Shown piece after piece: positions 27,790-37,830 of a DNA stretch of 42,593 bases; position 1 is the first letter of the stretch, and every line of letters begins with the position of its first letter. The position numbers and the translations under genes are program-made. The DNA is taken from NCBI GenBank assembly GCA_943788095.1, contig CALSOZ010000014.1, positions 1-42,593 on the forward strand. Reading direction: 5' to 3'. The notes beneath the pieces were generated by a model. That model saw only the letters and a program-made list of their open reading frames with translations. It did no database searches and was not told where the DNA came from. The stretch comes from an uncultured Flavobacteriaceae bacterium. GTDB lineage: Bacteria; Bacteroidota; Bacteroidia; Flavobacteriales; Flavobacteriaceae.

Positions 27790-28275
27790 TTACAAGGTAT
27801 GACTTAAATGTGCCATCTTAATCGCGGTGATGGCGGCTTCTACGCCTTTATTGCCATGCTTACCACCTGAACGATCTATCGATTGCTGAAGGTTATTATC
27901 GGTTAAAACACAAAAAATAACTGGCACATCATAAAGGATATTCAACTCTTTGATACCCTGAGTGACCCCATCACATACAAAATCAAAGTGTTGGGTTTCG
28001 CCTTTAATGACACTTCCAATGGCAATCACGGCATCCACATGTTGTTGCTGCATTTTTTTAGCACCAAAAATGAGCTCAAAACTACCAGGAACATGAATGG
28101 TTTTAATATTTGAATCTTCTACACCACAATCTAATAAAGCCTCTATAGCCCCTTTTAATAACCCCTCAGTAATGGTTGGGTTCCATTCAGAAACAACAAT
28201 CCCAAACCGAAATTTTGTAGCGTCTGGGAGTGTGGTAAAATCGTAATTAGATAAATGCGTGTTTTCGGTGGCCAT
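27790..28275 (-). CDS. ribH: 6,7-dimethyl-8-ribityllumazine synthase
   Basis: Penultimate enzyme of riboflavin synthesis. It condenses the ribityl pyrimidine with dihydroxybutanone phosphate, usually as a 60-mer or pentamer. The 161-residue protein shows [16 protein letters not shown], the [12 protein letters not shown] substrate loop, [14 protein letters not shown] with the catalytic His, and the C-terminal [10 protein letters not shown] phosphate-binding region. Complete. It starts 2 bases after the upstream TPR gene stops. Confidence 0.95.
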   Translation of the reverse strand: MATENTHLSNYDFTTLPDATKFRFGIVVSEWNPTITEGLLKGAIEALLDCGVEDSNIKTIHVPGSFELIFGAKKMQQQHVDAVIAIGSVIKGETQHFDFVCDGVTQGIKELNILYDVPVIFCVLTDNNLQQSIDRSGGKHGNKGVEAAITAIKMAHLSHTL

Positions 28276-28277
28276 AA

Positions 28278-29045
28278 TTAGTTAATCGCTGCCTCAGCTT
28301 TACCAATAAAGACTTCAATATTTTTTGCTTCATTGCTTTCAGGAAACTCTGATTTTATTTGATTAAAAAAGCTTAGAGCTTGTTTATTTTTATTTAACTT
28401 CAAACCAATCACTCCAGCTTTGTAAAGGTACATAGGAGTTGTATAGTTGTTTGATTTAAGTTGTGCTGCTTGTACATAGTAATCATACGCATCCTCTAAT
28501 TGTTCTAACTGAACAAATGCATCGCCAATACCACCTTTTGAAATTGGGCCAAGGACATCGTCATCAGAAGAAAATGCATTTAAATACGTCACTGCATTCG
28601 GATAATCTTTCATATTTAAAAAAGCCATCCCTGCATAGTAGTTTGCTAAATTTCCAGCAGCGGTTCCTGCGTACACCTCAGCAATGTCTATAAAACCATA
28701 TTTTCCATCTGATCCATTTAAGGACAGGGTGAATAGTGAATCTTTTGAAGCTCCATTAACCGCTTGATCGAAATATTGTTGGGACTGAAATAGATCATTC
28801 GTCGCCTTGCTTTCTTTAGGCTCTTGAATATATTTACTATATCCTAGGGATCCTAAAACCAATACTGCAGCGAGTCCTACAATAATGAAAATATATTTTT
28901 GATTTTTTATCACCCACTCTTCTGTACGTGATGCCGTTTCATCTAGCGTATTAAAAACCTCTGCGGTTGTGGACCCATCCTCTATTGACGTCTTTAATTC
29001 TGCCTTCGTGGACGGTTTTCCGCCTCGTTTCTTATATGTTGCCAT
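28278..29045 (-). CDS. Tetratricopeptide-repeat membrane protein (YfgM-like)
   Basis: About 255 residues. A charged cytoplasmic N-terminus ([11 protein letters not shown]) leads to one membrane helix (around 52-72) and a periplasmic helical domain with TPR-like repeats at roughly 120-240. The layout is that of YfgM-type ancillary translocon or quality-control proteins, though sequence similarity by eye is weak. I chose ATG 29045 over an upstream TTG at 29069, because the MATYKKRGG start is usual in flavobacteria and a promoter-like element sits at 29067. It heads the minus-strand string ending in the EEP gene. Confidence 0.78.
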   Translation of the reverse strand: MATYKKRGGKPSTKAELKTSIEDGSTTAEVFNTLDETASRTEEWVIKNQKYIFIIVGLAAVLVLGSLGYSKYIQEPKESKATNDLFQSQQYFDQAVNGASKDSLFTLSLNGSDGKYGFIDIAEVYAGTAAGNLANYYAGMAFLNMKDYPNAVTYLNAFSSDDDVLGPISKGGIGDAFVQLEQLEDAYDYYVQAAQLKSNNYTTPMYLYKAGVIGLKLNKNKQALSFFNQIKSEFPESNEAKNIEVFIGKAEAAIN

Positions 29046-29066
29046 AGTCTTATAATTGTTGAGGCT

Positions 29067-29074
29067 CAAAAATA
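29067..29074 (-). promoter_or_regulatory. Putative -7 element of the TPR-ribH transcript
   Basis: Minus-strand TATTTTTG matches TAnnTTTG, 21 bases before the preferred start of the TPR gene. The nearest TTG is 24 bases upstream, slightly far for a -33 element. Confidence 0.4.
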
Positions 29075-29185
29075 TAATTTTTATTCGTAAAAAAAAGGCA
29101 AATTATTTGTTATTTTTCAATAATTTGCAGCATCTTTTTTAAGGCCCCTTCACGAAGATAAATAAAAAATTAAGACCAATTTTTC

Positions 29186-30265
29186 ATGATTTTAAAAGCA
29201 TTAAATTTATTAAACTACAAAAATTTCGATGCTTATTCGGTAGAATTTGATGCAAAGATCAATTGTTTTGTAGGTGCTAATGGGATGGGTAAAACAAATA
29301 TACTAGACGCCATCTACCACCTCTCCTTTGGGAAAAGTTACTTTAACCCGATTGCGTCTCAAAACATCAAACATGAAGAAGATTTTTTTGTGGTGGATGG
29401 CTTGTATGAAAAAAATGAACGCGAAGAAAAAGTGATTGTTTCGCTCAAAAGAGGGCAAAAAAAAATCATCAAGCGCAACGGCAAAGCATACGAGCGTTTT
29501 AGTGATCATATTGGATTTTTACCTTTGGTTATTATCTCACCGACTGATCGGGATTTGATTATCGAAGGCAGTGATACCCGTCGGAAATTTATGGATGGTG
29601 TCATTTCTCAAAGTGATAAAAACTACCTAGAAGCGCTTATTAACTATTCCAAAATTCTCGCACAGCGAAATGCCTTGCTAAAATACTTCGCATTAAACAA
29701 TAACTTTAATAAAGTTACATTAGATGTTTATAATGAGCAACTTAATGATTATGGAAATCAAATTCATGAGAAGCGAAAATTATTTTTAGAGACCTTCACA
29801 CCGATCTTTAAAAGTCGATATAAAGCCATTAGTAATAACAATGAAGAGGTTGGCCTCATCTATAGCAGTCAATTGAATGAATCGACATTATTAAGCTTGT
29901 TTACTATGAACCTCAACAAGGATCGCATGCTTCAATATACAAGTGTCGGAATTCATAAAGACGATTTAGATTTTTCAATCAAAGGTTATCCAGTGAAAAA
30001 ATTTGGAAGTCAAGGACAACAGAAATCGTTTTTAATCGCCTTAAAATTAGCGCAGTTTGATTTCATCAAAGCTCAGAGCGGCGTGACCCCACTACTCCTA
30101 CTCGATGATGTCTTTGACAAACTCGATGAACAACGTGTGGCTCAAATCATAAAATTGGTGAATGACGAAAATTTTGGGCAGATATTTATTTCAGATACAC
30201 ATGCCGATCGTACCGAGAAAGCCATTAAAAGCGTTCATCAATCCTATCAAATATTTAAACTGTGA
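29186..30265 (+). CDS. recF: DNA replication/repair protein RecF
   Basis: SMC-like ATPase of the RecFOR pathway that loads RecA at gaps. The 359 residues have Walker A GANGMGKT (30-37), the SFGKSYF segment, the signature region [10 protein letters not shown] and Walker [15 protein letters not shown]. Complete and divergent from the TPR gene. Its stop overlaps the GTG start of the lipoprotein by 4 bases (GTGA), and dciA follows, so all three are likely cotranscribed. Confidence 0.95.
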   Translation: MILKALNLLNYKNFDAYSVEFDAKINCFVGANGMGKTNILDAIYHLSFGKSYFNPIASQNIKHEEDFFVVDGLYEKNEREEKVIVSLKRGQKKIIKRNGKAYERFSDHIGFLPLVIISPTDRDLIIEGSDTRRKFMDGVISQSDKNYLEALINYSKILAQRNALLKYFALNNNFNKVTLDVYNEQLNDYGNQIHEKRKLFLETFTPIFKSRYKAISNNNEEVGLIYSSQLNESTLLSLFTMNLNKDRMLQYTSVGIHKDDLDFSIKGYPVKKFGSQGQQKSFLIALKLAQFDFIKAQSGVTPLLLLDDVFDKLDEQRVAQIIKLVNDENFGQIFISDTHADRTEKAIKSVHQSYQIFKL

Positions 30266-30678
30266 AACAACTTACAGCATTCCTCTTAATCATTTCACTA
30301 AACAGCTGCAAGTCAGATGTCACAACCTACATTCCATTTATCGAAGGCTATTGGGAAATTGTCAGTGTGACTAAAGATCAGAAAAAAGTAAAAGAATTTA
30401 AAATGAGTGGATCGATTGATTACTTTAAAGTAAACGAAGATCTGTCCGGGTATCGAAAAAAAGTAACTCCACGATTTGATGGTGCTTTTGAAATGTCTCA
30501 ACACCAATCTGAATTTAACCTCTCCATTTATGAGAGTCAATTGTGGATTCAATATGACAACAACGCTGTTTCATACAGAGAAAAAATTATTAGAGCGAAT
30601 GAATCTAGTTTAATTATAAGTAATTCCGATGGCTTTATTTATACCTACAAACCTTATGAACCCTTAATTTTTGACTAA
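30262..30678 (+). CDS. Lipocalin-like lipoprotein
   Basis: 138 residues with a signal peptide and lipobox (LNSC, about residue 16) and a beta-rich body beginning GYWEIVSV, typical of small Bacteroidota lipocalin-like lipoproteins. No catalytic residues are apparent. Starts at GTG 30262 inside the recF stop and ends in a TAATG overlap with dciA. The placement between two replication-linked genes is conserved in flavobacteria, but a functional connection is not evident. Confidence 0.78.
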   Translation: MKQLTAFLLIISLNSCKSDVTTYIPFIEGYWEIVSVTKDQKKVKEFKMSGSIDYFKVNEDLSGYRKKVTPRFDGAFEMSQHQSEFNLSIYESQLWIQYDNNAVSYREKIIRANESSLIISNSDGFIYTYKPYEPLIFD

Positions 30679-30974
30679 TGAGTAAACGCCAAAACGATCC
30701 GTTCAAAATGGATGATTTGATGAAATCGTTCATGAAAGAAAATAAACTCGAAAAAGGACTGGACAAAGTCAATGTTGAAGCGGCCTGGAGAGATTTGATG
30801 GGTAATGGTGTGAATAACTATACCAATAGTGTTAAACTTCATAAAGACACCCTTTACGTAGAATTGAGTTCCTCTGTATTACGTGAAGAACTCAGTTATG
30901 GAAAAGATAAAATTATTGGCATGCTCAACGAAGCGCTTGGAAAAAACCTCATCACAAAAATAATTTTAAGGTAA
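30678..30974 (+). CDS. DUF721 (DciA-family) protein
   Basis: 98 residues of the DUF721 family; members called DciA help load the replicative helicase DnaB in bacteria lacking DnaC. A helical N-terminus is followed by the KH-like fold: VEAAWRDLMGNGVNNYTNSVKL, then TLYVELSSSVLREELSYGKDKIIGMLNEALG. This is a short, KH-only form. Overlap with the upstream lipoprotein by one base and proximity to recF suggest a replication/repair unit. Confidence 0.85.
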   Translation: MSKRQNDPFKMDDLMKSFMKENKLEKGLDKVNVEAAWRDLMGNGVNNYTNSVKLHKDTLYVELSSSVLREELSYGKDKIIGMLNEALGKNLITKIILR

Positions 30975-30985
30975 ATAGTCGTACA

Positions 30986-31014
30986 AAAAAAGCCACAATA
31001 GAATTGTAGCTTTA
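30986..31014. terminator. Possible bidirectional terminator between dciA and ndk
   Basis: AAAAGC and ACAAT pair with ATTGT and GCTTT around a 3-base loop, with one internal mismatch. An A-run lies on the left and a short T-run on the right. It sits between two convergent genes. Stem stability is modest. Confidence 0.5.
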
Positions 31015-31039
31015 ATATCGATATTTAGATTGATTTCTC

Positions 31040-31459
31040 TTAGAACATCTCTCTTGCCGAAAAATGGAATTGCCCTTCAATTGCAGCGTTTTCATCACTA
31101 TCGCTCCCATGTACTGCATTTTCACTAATAGAATCTGCAAACATATTTCGGATGGTTCCTTCAGCAGCTTCAGCTGGATTTGTCGCTCCAATTAAGGTTC
31201 TAAAATCTTCTACTGCATTTTCTTTTTCAAGAATCGCTGCAACGATAGGACCACGTGTCATATAGGTCACCAATTCACCAAAAAATGGTCGTTCGTTATG
31301 AACTGCATAAAACGCTTCGGCATCAGAATGGGTAAGTTGTGTTAATTTTAAAGCTACGATTCTGAATCCTGAAGCTGTGATTTTTTCTAATATTGCTCCA
31401 ATATTCCTTTTTTCAACAGAATCTGGCTTAAGCATAGTAAACGTTTTGTTAGTAGACAT
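31040..31459 (-). CDS. ndk: Nucleoside-diphosphate kinase
   Basis: Equilibrates nucleoside di- and triphosphates through a phospho-histidine. From ATG 31459 the protein is 139 residues, the normal length. It carries [28 protein letters not shown], the [13 protein letters not shown] loop and the active-site NAVHGSD (His117). A longer in-frame start at 31510 would run through the promoter and is rejected. Confidence 0.96.
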   Translation of the reverse strand: MSTNKTFTMLKPDSVEKRNIGAILEKITASGFRIVALKLTQLTHSDAEAFYAVHNERPFFGELVTYMTRGPIVAAILEKENAVEDFRTLIGATNPAEAAEGTIRNMFADSISENAVHGSDSDENAAIEGQFHFSAREMF

Positions 31460-31480
31460 AATGTGTATATATTTTTTTTT

Positions 31481-31510
31481 CAAAAATAAGATTTTTCTAT
31501 AGATAATCAA
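31481..31510 (-). promoter_or_regulatory. ndk promoter (Bacteroidota type)
   Basis: On the minus strand TTG (31508-31510), 19 bases, then TATTTTTG (31481-31488): an exact consensus match. It is 21 bases before the ATG at 31459 and supports that start. Confidence 0.7.
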
Positions 31511-31548
31511 CTTTCCAATTATTTTAAAAAATTGTATATTCGTTGGCT

Positions 31549-32565
31549 ATGAATAATGCAGAAATTTTAGACTTAAAAAAAATACTATCAACCCCTAAAA
31601 AAGTGGTCATTGTTCCTCATAAAAACCCCGATGGCGATGCCATGGGATCGACTTTAGGACTCTATCATTACCTAAAAAAACTTGGGCATTCAGCAACCGT
31701 TATTGCTCCGAATGACTATCCAGAATTCCTTAAATGGGTCCCTGGAACAGAATCGGTCCGTATTCACGAAAAGGAATTAGCCGATACGGAAGCCTTGATT
31801 TCAGATGCTGATCTAATTTTTACCTTAGACTTTAATGCACTCCATCGCTGTGGAGCGATGGGAACTCCGATCGAAAACTCTAAAGCGATTAAGGTTATGA
31901 TTGATCACCACCAACAGCCAGATGCGTATGCTGCCTTTATATATTCGGATGCGACCATGTGTTCAACCTGTCAGATGGTGTATCATTTTATTGAAAAAAT
32001 GGGTGATTTAGACTTGATCGATACCTCCATAGGAGAAGCCTTATATACGGGTATTATGACCGATACAGCCTCCTTTCGGTTTCCGCTAACAACAAGTACC
32101 ACTCACCGAGTCATTGCTCATTTAATTGATGTTGGCGTCGAGAAGTCTAAAATTCATAACGCCGTGTATGACACCAATAGTTTTGGTCGCTTACAACTCT
32201 TAGGGTGTGCTTTAAATAATTTACGCTATTTAGAAACGTTTAATACATCCTATATTAGTTTATCTAACAAAGAGTTGGATGCACATGGGTTTGAAAAAGG
32301 AGATACCGAAGGATTGGTCAATTATGGGCTGTCGTTAAAAGGGGCAAAATTTGCAGTCATATTTATTGAACACAAAGAAGAAAGTATCATTAAAATGTCA
32401 TTTCGCTCCAAAGGAGATTTTGATGTGAATGCGTTTGCAAGAACTCATTTTCATGGTGGCGGGCATAAAAATGCGTCTGGAGGTCGCAGCAACCTCAACC
32501 TCGAGGATACCATTGCAAATTTTATTAGTATTTTAGATGATTATAAATTGGAACTTGGTTCATGA
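31549..32565 (+). CDS. DHH/DHHA1 phosphoesterase (NrnA-like)
   Basis: Probable bifunctional oligoribonuclease and pAp phosphatase, which removes di- to short oligonucleotides and 3'-phosphoadenosine phosphate. 338 residues. The DHH domain has PHKNPDGDAMGS, LDFNALHR and DHHQQPD; a C-terminal DHHA1 domain ends with the Gly-rich FHGGGHKNASGG. The start is ATG 31549, two codons after a TTG. Its stop overlaps the gldI start (ATGA). Confidence 0.9.
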   Translation: MNNAEILDLKKILSTPKKVVIVPHKNPDGDAMGSTLGLYHYLKKLGHSATVIAPNDYPEFLKWVPGTESVRIHEKELADTEALISDADLIFTLDFNALHRCGAMGTPIENSKAIKVMIDHHQQPDAYAAFIYSDATMCSTCQMVYHFIEKMGDLDLIDTSIGEALYTGIMTDTASFRFPLTTSTTHRVIAHLIDVGVEKSKIHNAVYDTNSFGRLQLLGCALNNLRYLETFNTSYISLSNKELDAHGFEKGDTEGLVNYGLSLKGAKFAVIFIEHKEESIIKMSFRSKGDFDVNAFARTHFHGGGHKNASGGRSNLNLEDTIANFISILDDYKLELGS

Positions 32566-33128
32566 AACAGCTCCTGTTCTTTTTAGTCATACCCCTTTAT
32601 TTTATTGTCTAGCTGCAAACCCTCCGACGCTCGACATCCAATTTTCGACTAATTCTGGGATCGTTTATTGACGCCTCTATTGAACGCAACAAAGAAGCTA
32701 AATAGAATTCGAGTACGCACAGTATCGAAGCTCTCTTTATAGCCGCACTCTAGAAACAGTCCTTTTCACCCCTTCTGACTATGGGTTCTGGTATCGTTAT
32801 AACTTCCAAAATTGATCAGGACGCTAAAACTAAACCCCCGACATTTGGGGACTATGGTGTATGTACACCTATACGATGTGAAAACCTTAGATGGCACGTG
32901 TGATTTACTCTAAAAGAAGACTTGAATCACACAAACCTACTACATCGACCAGCAAGAATTATTCTCAGGACTTAGAGAAGGCTTAAAACTCATGAAAGAA
33001 GGCGAGGTCGGTTACGTTTCATCTTCCCCTCGCAACAAGCCTATGGCTACTACGGAGATCACGATCAAATTGGGAGTAATCTCCCATTAGTTTGCGAAGT
33101 TTCTCTGCTAAAACTCACTAAAAATTAA
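32562..33128 (+). pseudogene. gldI: GldI-type FKBP peptidyl-prolyl isomerase lipoprotein, heavily frameshifted
   Basis: GldI is a lipoprotein FKBP isomerase required for gliding motility in Flavobacterium johnsoniae. Frame switching recovers a lipoprotein leader (LSSCKPSDARHPI), SGSFIDASIERNK, GFWYRYN, GDMVYVHLYDVKTLDG, the strong FKBP block LFSGLREGLKLMKEGE, then SQQAYGYYGD and IGSNLPLVCEVSLLKLTKN to a stop at 33126-33128. At least eight indels are needed. Near the lipobox three are one-base lengthenings (CC to CCC, TTT to TTTT, GG to GGG). It overlaps the DHH gene by 4 bases and precedes another isomerase. Confidence 0.82.
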
Positions 33129-33169
33129 TATACTTTTAATCTTTAAAACCCCATAAAAAATATAAAAAA

Positions 33170-34345
33170 ATGAAAATCACTAAATTATTTATCAGCCTAT
33201 TTACAGCAGGTCTTTTGTTAAGTTCTACTGCTTGTCAACAACAATATCCATATTTGGGCGAGGGCATTTTTGCCGAATTTGTAACTTCAAAAGACACAAT
33301 CGTTGTCCAGTTATTTTATGATAAAGTTCCTTTGACCGTTTCCAATTTTGTAGGATTAGCAGAAGGCTCACACCCAATGTTAGCCGATTCTTTGAAAGGA
33401 ATTCCTTATTATAACGGAACCGTTTTTCACAGAGTTATTGATAAATTCATGATTCAAGGTGGCGATCCAACTGCAACCGGAACAGGCAGTCCAGGATTTA
33501 AATTTGGAGATGAATTTGAGAGTAGTCTGAAGCATGATAAAGCCGGAATTTTATCAATGGCCAACTCTGGACCGGCAACCAATGGCAGTCAATTTTTTAT
33601 TACAGATGCACCAACACCACATCTTGATAACAGACATGCTGTATTTGGAGCTGTTGTCAAAGGATTGGAGGTCGTTGAAGCAATTTCTAGTGTAGAAGTA
33701 ACGTCTGGATCTAATAAACCTGTAGAAGACGTCAAAATATTAGAACTAAACATCATCCGTCAAGGATTAAGTGCCAAGCGATTTGATGCGGCCGATACAT
33801 GGAACACAGAACTTCCTTTGTTGGAAGAAAAACGATTAAAAAAATTGAATGACGCTAAAATAAAAGCAGCCGAAGCTAAAAAAATAGCAGAAGAAAAAAT
33901 TGCGATTGCCGCCAAAGAAATGATTCCAGTTTTAGAGAGTTACAAAGGCATGGCAACGGCTCTTCCTTCTGGATTATTAGTTTATAACATAGTGAAAGGC
34001 GCTGGTCCAAAACCGAGTAAGGGTTCCACTGTAAAGCTGAATTATGAAGGCTATTTTACAGATGGAAAATTATTTGGAACCAACATTAAAAGCGTCGATG
34101 AAAAATGTGGAACCTACGATGTCCGAAAAGAGCAACAGGGCGCATATAACCCACTCCCAATGCCACTTAATCCAGAGGCTCAAATGATTTCAGGATTCAA
34201 AGAAGGCGTCTTTAATATGTCTGTTGGTGACAAAACATTCTTGTACCTCCCTTCTTATTTAGGGTATGGAGAAAAAGGGCGTGGACCAATTAAACCGAAC
34301 ACCGATTTGATTTTTATCATAGAAATGCTTGGCGTTGCAGAATAA
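33170..34345 (+). CDS. Cyclophilin-FKBP fusion lipoprotein (peptidyl-prolyl isomerase)
   Basis: Two isomerase folds in one 391-residue lipoprotein. A signal peptide with lipobox (STAC, Cys22) is followed by a cyclophilin domain (about 32-195: FHRVIDKFMIQGGDP, SMANSGPATNGSQFFIT, LDNRHAVFG). A Lys/Ala-rich helical linker (about 210-260) leads to a C-terminal FKBP domain (about 265-391: VKLNYEGYFTDGKLF, MISGFKEGVFNMSVGDK, GYGEKGRG). It likely folds exported proteins in the periplasm. It lies directly downstream of gldI and ends at a strong terminator. Confidence 0.93.
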   Translation: MKITKLFISLFTAGLLLSSTACQQQYPYLGEGIFAEFVTSKDTIVVQLFYDKVPLTVSNFVGLAEGSHPMLADSLKGIPYYNGTVFHRVIDKFMIQGGDPTATGTGSPGFKFGDEFESSLKHDKAGILSMANSGPATNGSQFFITDAPTPHLDNRHAVFGAVVKGLEVVEAISSVEVTSGSNKPVEDVKILELNIIRQGLSAKRFDAADTWNTELPLLEEKRLKKLNDAKIKAAEAKKIAEEKIAIAAKEMIPVLESYKGMATALPSGLLVYNIVKGAGPKPSKGSTVKLNYEGYFTDGKLFGTNIKSVDEKCGTYDVRKEQQGAYNPLPMPLNPEAQMISGFKEGVFNMSVGDKTFLYLPSYLGYGEKGRGPIKPNTDLIFIIEMLGVAE

Positions 34346-34366
34346 GGTTAACCTCTAACAACTCAC

Positions 34367-34395
34367 AAAAAAGCAGCCAATTGGCTGCTTTTTTT
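34367..34395. terminator. Strong bidirectional terminator
   Basis: A perfect inverted repeat: A6-GCAGCC-AATT-GGCTGC-T7. It stands 22 bases after the isomerase stop and 39 bases from the end of the convergent pepD, so it can serve both. Confidence 0.92.
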
Positions 34396-34433
34396 ATAAG
34401 ATAAAATGAACGCTTATGCTTTAGGGATATTTT

Positions 34434-35874
34434 TTAAATTTCTAAAACAAAGCCCCAGAATTTTTGAACCGATGAAATTTGTACACGTTCATCCGGAGAA
34501 TGTGCACCTCTTATATTAGGTCCAAAACTAATCATTTCCATATCGGGGTAATTCGTTCCTAAAAGACCGCATTCTAATCCCGCATGACAGGCAGCAACAT
34601 GTGGTTTTTCATTATATAATTCTTCGTATAAAGTTCTCAATACTTTCAAAATAGACGAATCCATATCGGGTTCCCAACCAGGATAATCGCCAGAAAACTC
34701 CACATCACACCCTGTTAATTCAAACGTCGCTCGCAGCATCATGGCTAAATCCATTTTAGAAGATTCAACCGAAGAGCGTGTCAAACAACCGATTTTCACT
34801 CGTCCATTTTTAATAATGACGCGTGCAATATTGTTCGATGTTTCTACTAAATCAGGAATGTCAGGACTCATTCGGTACACTCCATTATGGGCAGCGTAGA
34901 GTGCGCGGGTTAAACCTTCCTGAACACCCAAATCCATAATCATTTTGGGGGTTTCAATTTTATTAAAAACAACCGTCAACTCCGGTTCTAAGGTTTTTAG
35001 TTCTAATTTAATAGATTCAACTAAGGAACCCATCTCAAATTCAAAAGCAGTTTCGTGCACCCGATCTATGGCAACAATCGCTTTACTTTCTCTTGGGACG
35101 GCATTTCGCAAACTACCGCCATCAATTTCAGAGATTCGTAAGCCAAAGTTTTCAAACCCATCAAAAAGCAAACGGTTCATAATTTTATTGGCGTTTCCAA
35201 ATCCTTTATGAATATCCATTCCTGAATGTCCTCCTTGAAGCCCACTAACTTCAATAGAATATCCCATTTTAATTTTTGGTGTTTCTTCTTCGTCGTAAGT
35301 GCCCACGGCCGTAACATCTATACCACCGGCACAACCAACGCCAATTTCATCATCGTCTTCGGTATCTAGGTTTAAAAGAATGGCGCCTTTTAACAAACCA
35401 CCTTTGAGCCCCATAGCACCAGTCATGCCGGTTTCTTCATCAATTGTAAACAAGGCTTCAATGGCAGGGTGTGGAATGTCGGTACTTTCCAAAATGGCCA
35501 TAATAGTTGCAACACCTAAACCGTTATCCGCGCCTAAAGTAGTGCCATTAGCTTTGACCCAATCCCCATCGATAATCATCTCTATTCCTTGGGTTAAAAA
35601 ATCAAAGTTAGTATCACTATTTTTTTGATGTACCATGTCTAAATGCGATTGCAAGACGATGGCTTTTCGATCTTCCATACCCGCAGTGGCTGGTTTTTTG
35701 ATGATGACATTTCCTACCGTATCCTCCTCCGTTTCAAGCTTTAGATTTTTTCCAAAATCTTTCATAAAAGCGATCACACGCTCCTCTTTTTTTGAGGGAC
35801 GAGGCACCGCAATTTAAATCTGCAAATTTATTCCAAATTGCTTTTGGTTCTAACTGACGTATATCTTGACTCAT
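34434..35874 (-). pseudogene. pepD: Aminoacyl-histidine dipeptidase (PepD, M20), frameshifted near the start
   Basis: Cytosolic zinc dipeptidase. The main frame (35807 to 34434, 457 residues) carries SHLDMVHQKN (H-x-D), the TTLGADNGLG metal ligand, DEETGMTGA with the catalytic Glu, and HSGMDIHKG. It lacks the first ~20 residues, which are found in another frame from ATG 35874 (MSQDIRQLEPKAIWNKFADLN). Removing one T of a TT near 35815 joins them into a normal-length 479-residue enzyme. This is probably a sequence error. Confidence 0.92.
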
Positions 35875-35946
35875 AATAGATGTGTTTATTTGCTGCACAA
35901 AGGTAGGGATTCCTTACCGATCACAAATTAAAATTATTACTTTTGA

Positions 35947-37007
35947 ATGATGGCTAAAAAATTGAAAATCATATGTGCTTTGAGTATTCTTCCTCAATAC
36001 TTTCTTGTAAAAGTCCTAAAGCAGCAGCCCGAATTTATGGAAACTTATTACAGTAATGGGCTGTTTCCGTTGATTTCAAAACTATTAAACACCGCTTTTA
36101 AATGGATTCCCTTTTCTGTGGGGGATGTGTTGTATGCGATTGTGATTGTCTATAGCATCCGTTGGATAGTTCTCAACCGAAAGCGACTTAGAACACAGCC
36201 AAAAGTCTGGGGATTGAATGTTTTAGCTTTTTTGTCCGTACTCTATTTTATGTTTCACTTGTGTTGGGGCTTCAATTATTATCGAGTGCCCTTACATACG
36301 ACCCTCCACTTAAATCCAGATTATACCACGGCTCAATTAAAAAGTGTGACCGATCAACTGGTCATGAAAACGAATGCTCTGCATCTAACGATTACTCAAG
36401 ATTCTTCGGTTAAAAACTACGATTCCTTATCCTTTTTCTGAACTGAATGAAATCAGTCTTGCAGGCTATTCTGAATTAGAAAAAGTGTATCCAAATTTTA
36501 AGCACGACGGTCAAAATAGCAAAAAATCACTATTTAGCACGCCTCTAACCTATATGGGGTTTAGTGGCTACGTGAATCCATTAACGCTAGAAGCTCAAAT
36601 TAATGCGGTGATGCCTCCCAATGCGATGCCAACGACCATTGCGCACGAACAGGCGCACCAGTTGGGTTATGCGGCGGAAAATGAAGCTAATTTTATTGGA
36701 TTTTTGGCGTGTATCCACAATAAAGACTCCTATTTCAACTATGCAGCTTATAAATTTGCGTTGCGTTATTGTTTACGAGAATTACATCTCAGAGAGCCCG
36801 ATACCTACGACTCCGTTTTATGTACCATCAACCCAGGTGTTTTAGAAGACTACCGAGAAGCGTTTGAGTTTTGGGATTCTTACAACAATCCGTTGGAACC
36901 TGTTTTTAAAGAGTTTTATAGTTATTTCTTAAAAGCAAACAACCAAGACAAAGGCATTGAAAGGCTATAATTATGTGGTAGCGCTTTTGGTGGATTATTT
37001 ACAGTAA
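35947..37007 (+). pseudogene. DUF3810 membrane metalloprotease-like protein, frameshifted twice
   Basis: About 350 residues when joined. The N-terminal part (to about 36410) has two or three membrane helices and CWGFNYYRVPL. A frame change at the A-run near 36410 leads to IPYPFSELNEIS, MGFSGYVNPLT and the zinc motif HEQAHQLGY (HExxH), with a further conserved NEANFIGFLAC whose Glu could be the third ligand. A second change near 36945 restores the end GYNYVVALLVDYLQ with a stop at 37005-37007. HExxH plus downstream Glu suggests a gluzincin-type peptidase in the membrane; activity is unproven. Confidence 0.82.
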
Positions 37008-37414
37008 TAACGTTTGAAAAGGAATAAGTTTCTCAAGTATATTTTTTGGAGATGTGTGATTTTTTTATACATTTATATTCGATTAAAGACCCCAAGTCTA
37101 AATCTTCAAAAAAAGAGTTTATCCGATGTTTTAGATGTAGTTTTATTGAATGCCGTTTTGTAAACGACAGATATTTGTACGCTTTTGAGGAAAAATAAAA
37201 ACGAATAAAAAAAACAGATTTATATACAACCCAAAGTTGTCAGCGATTACTATTTGCCCAGCTACCGCTAGAATTTTCTGGTGGCGTCAAAGATTGATAA
37301 GTCATGGTAGTGGTGAAAATAAAAGATGTTTTTAGCTAGTTTTACAGCCACTAAGTACAACTGAGTGGCCGCGAGGGTGATTTATGAACTTACAGAACCT
37401 AAAAAAAAGGCTCC
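37008..37414. other. 407-base interval with no recognisable gene
   Basis: AT-rich DNA between DUF3810 and DUF2721. All six frames are broken by stops, and no family could be followed by frame switching. The left part is poly-T/A rich; the middle (about 37240-37330) is less AT-rich and could be a gene remnant, but nothing is recognisable. I see no repeat, tRNA or good terminator. Confidence 0.5.
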
Positions 37415-37822
37415 TTAGTTGTTTTCTAAATGTTCTTCAATATCAGCAATATGGTATTGCAACGCCTGCGCAGAGATCTGTATTTCCTTGATCAATAATG
37501 CCAGAGAAATGATTAATAAAATTAAAGCGAACCCAAAAACCCAAATGGCCATGTTTTGTTGATGCACATAGATTAAAAACATGGTCAACACACAGGAAAG
37601 TAAACTTGAAATTCCAAAAATCTGCATCCATCGAGTTAAATTTAGACGTAGTTTTAAATTTTTAATTTGTCTTATCAAAGAGTCTTCTTTGCGTTCTAAA
37701 TAAATAGCGTGTAAATTTCTAATGACTGCAGCATAGGCTAAAAAGCGGTTGGTATATGCTAACATAATTAGAGAAATTGCAGAAAATAAAAGTGCTGGTG
37801 TTGTCAGTGTTAATTCTTCCAT
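37415..37822 (-). CDS. DUF2721 membrane protein
   Basis: 135 residues with the DUF2721 start LTTPALLFSAISLIMLAYTNRFLA. A cytoplasmic helical stretch (AAVIRNLHAIYLERKED) is followed by a membrane helix pair and a C-terminal LIKEIQISAQAL helix. Function of the family is unknown. ATG start; single gene with its own promoter-like element upstream. Confidence 0.82.
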   Translation of the reverse strand: MEELTLTTPALLFSAISLIMLAYTNRFLAYAAVIRNLHAIYLERKEDSLIRQIKNLKLRLNLTRWMQIFGISSLLSCVLTMFLIYVHQQNMAIWVFGFALILLIISLALLIKEIQISAQALQYHIADIEEHLENN

Positions 37823-37830
37823 ATAGAGGT

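Noticed and set aside
34945-35817. Several plus-strand frames opposite pepD
   Set aside because: All are antisense shadows of the PepD coding sequence.
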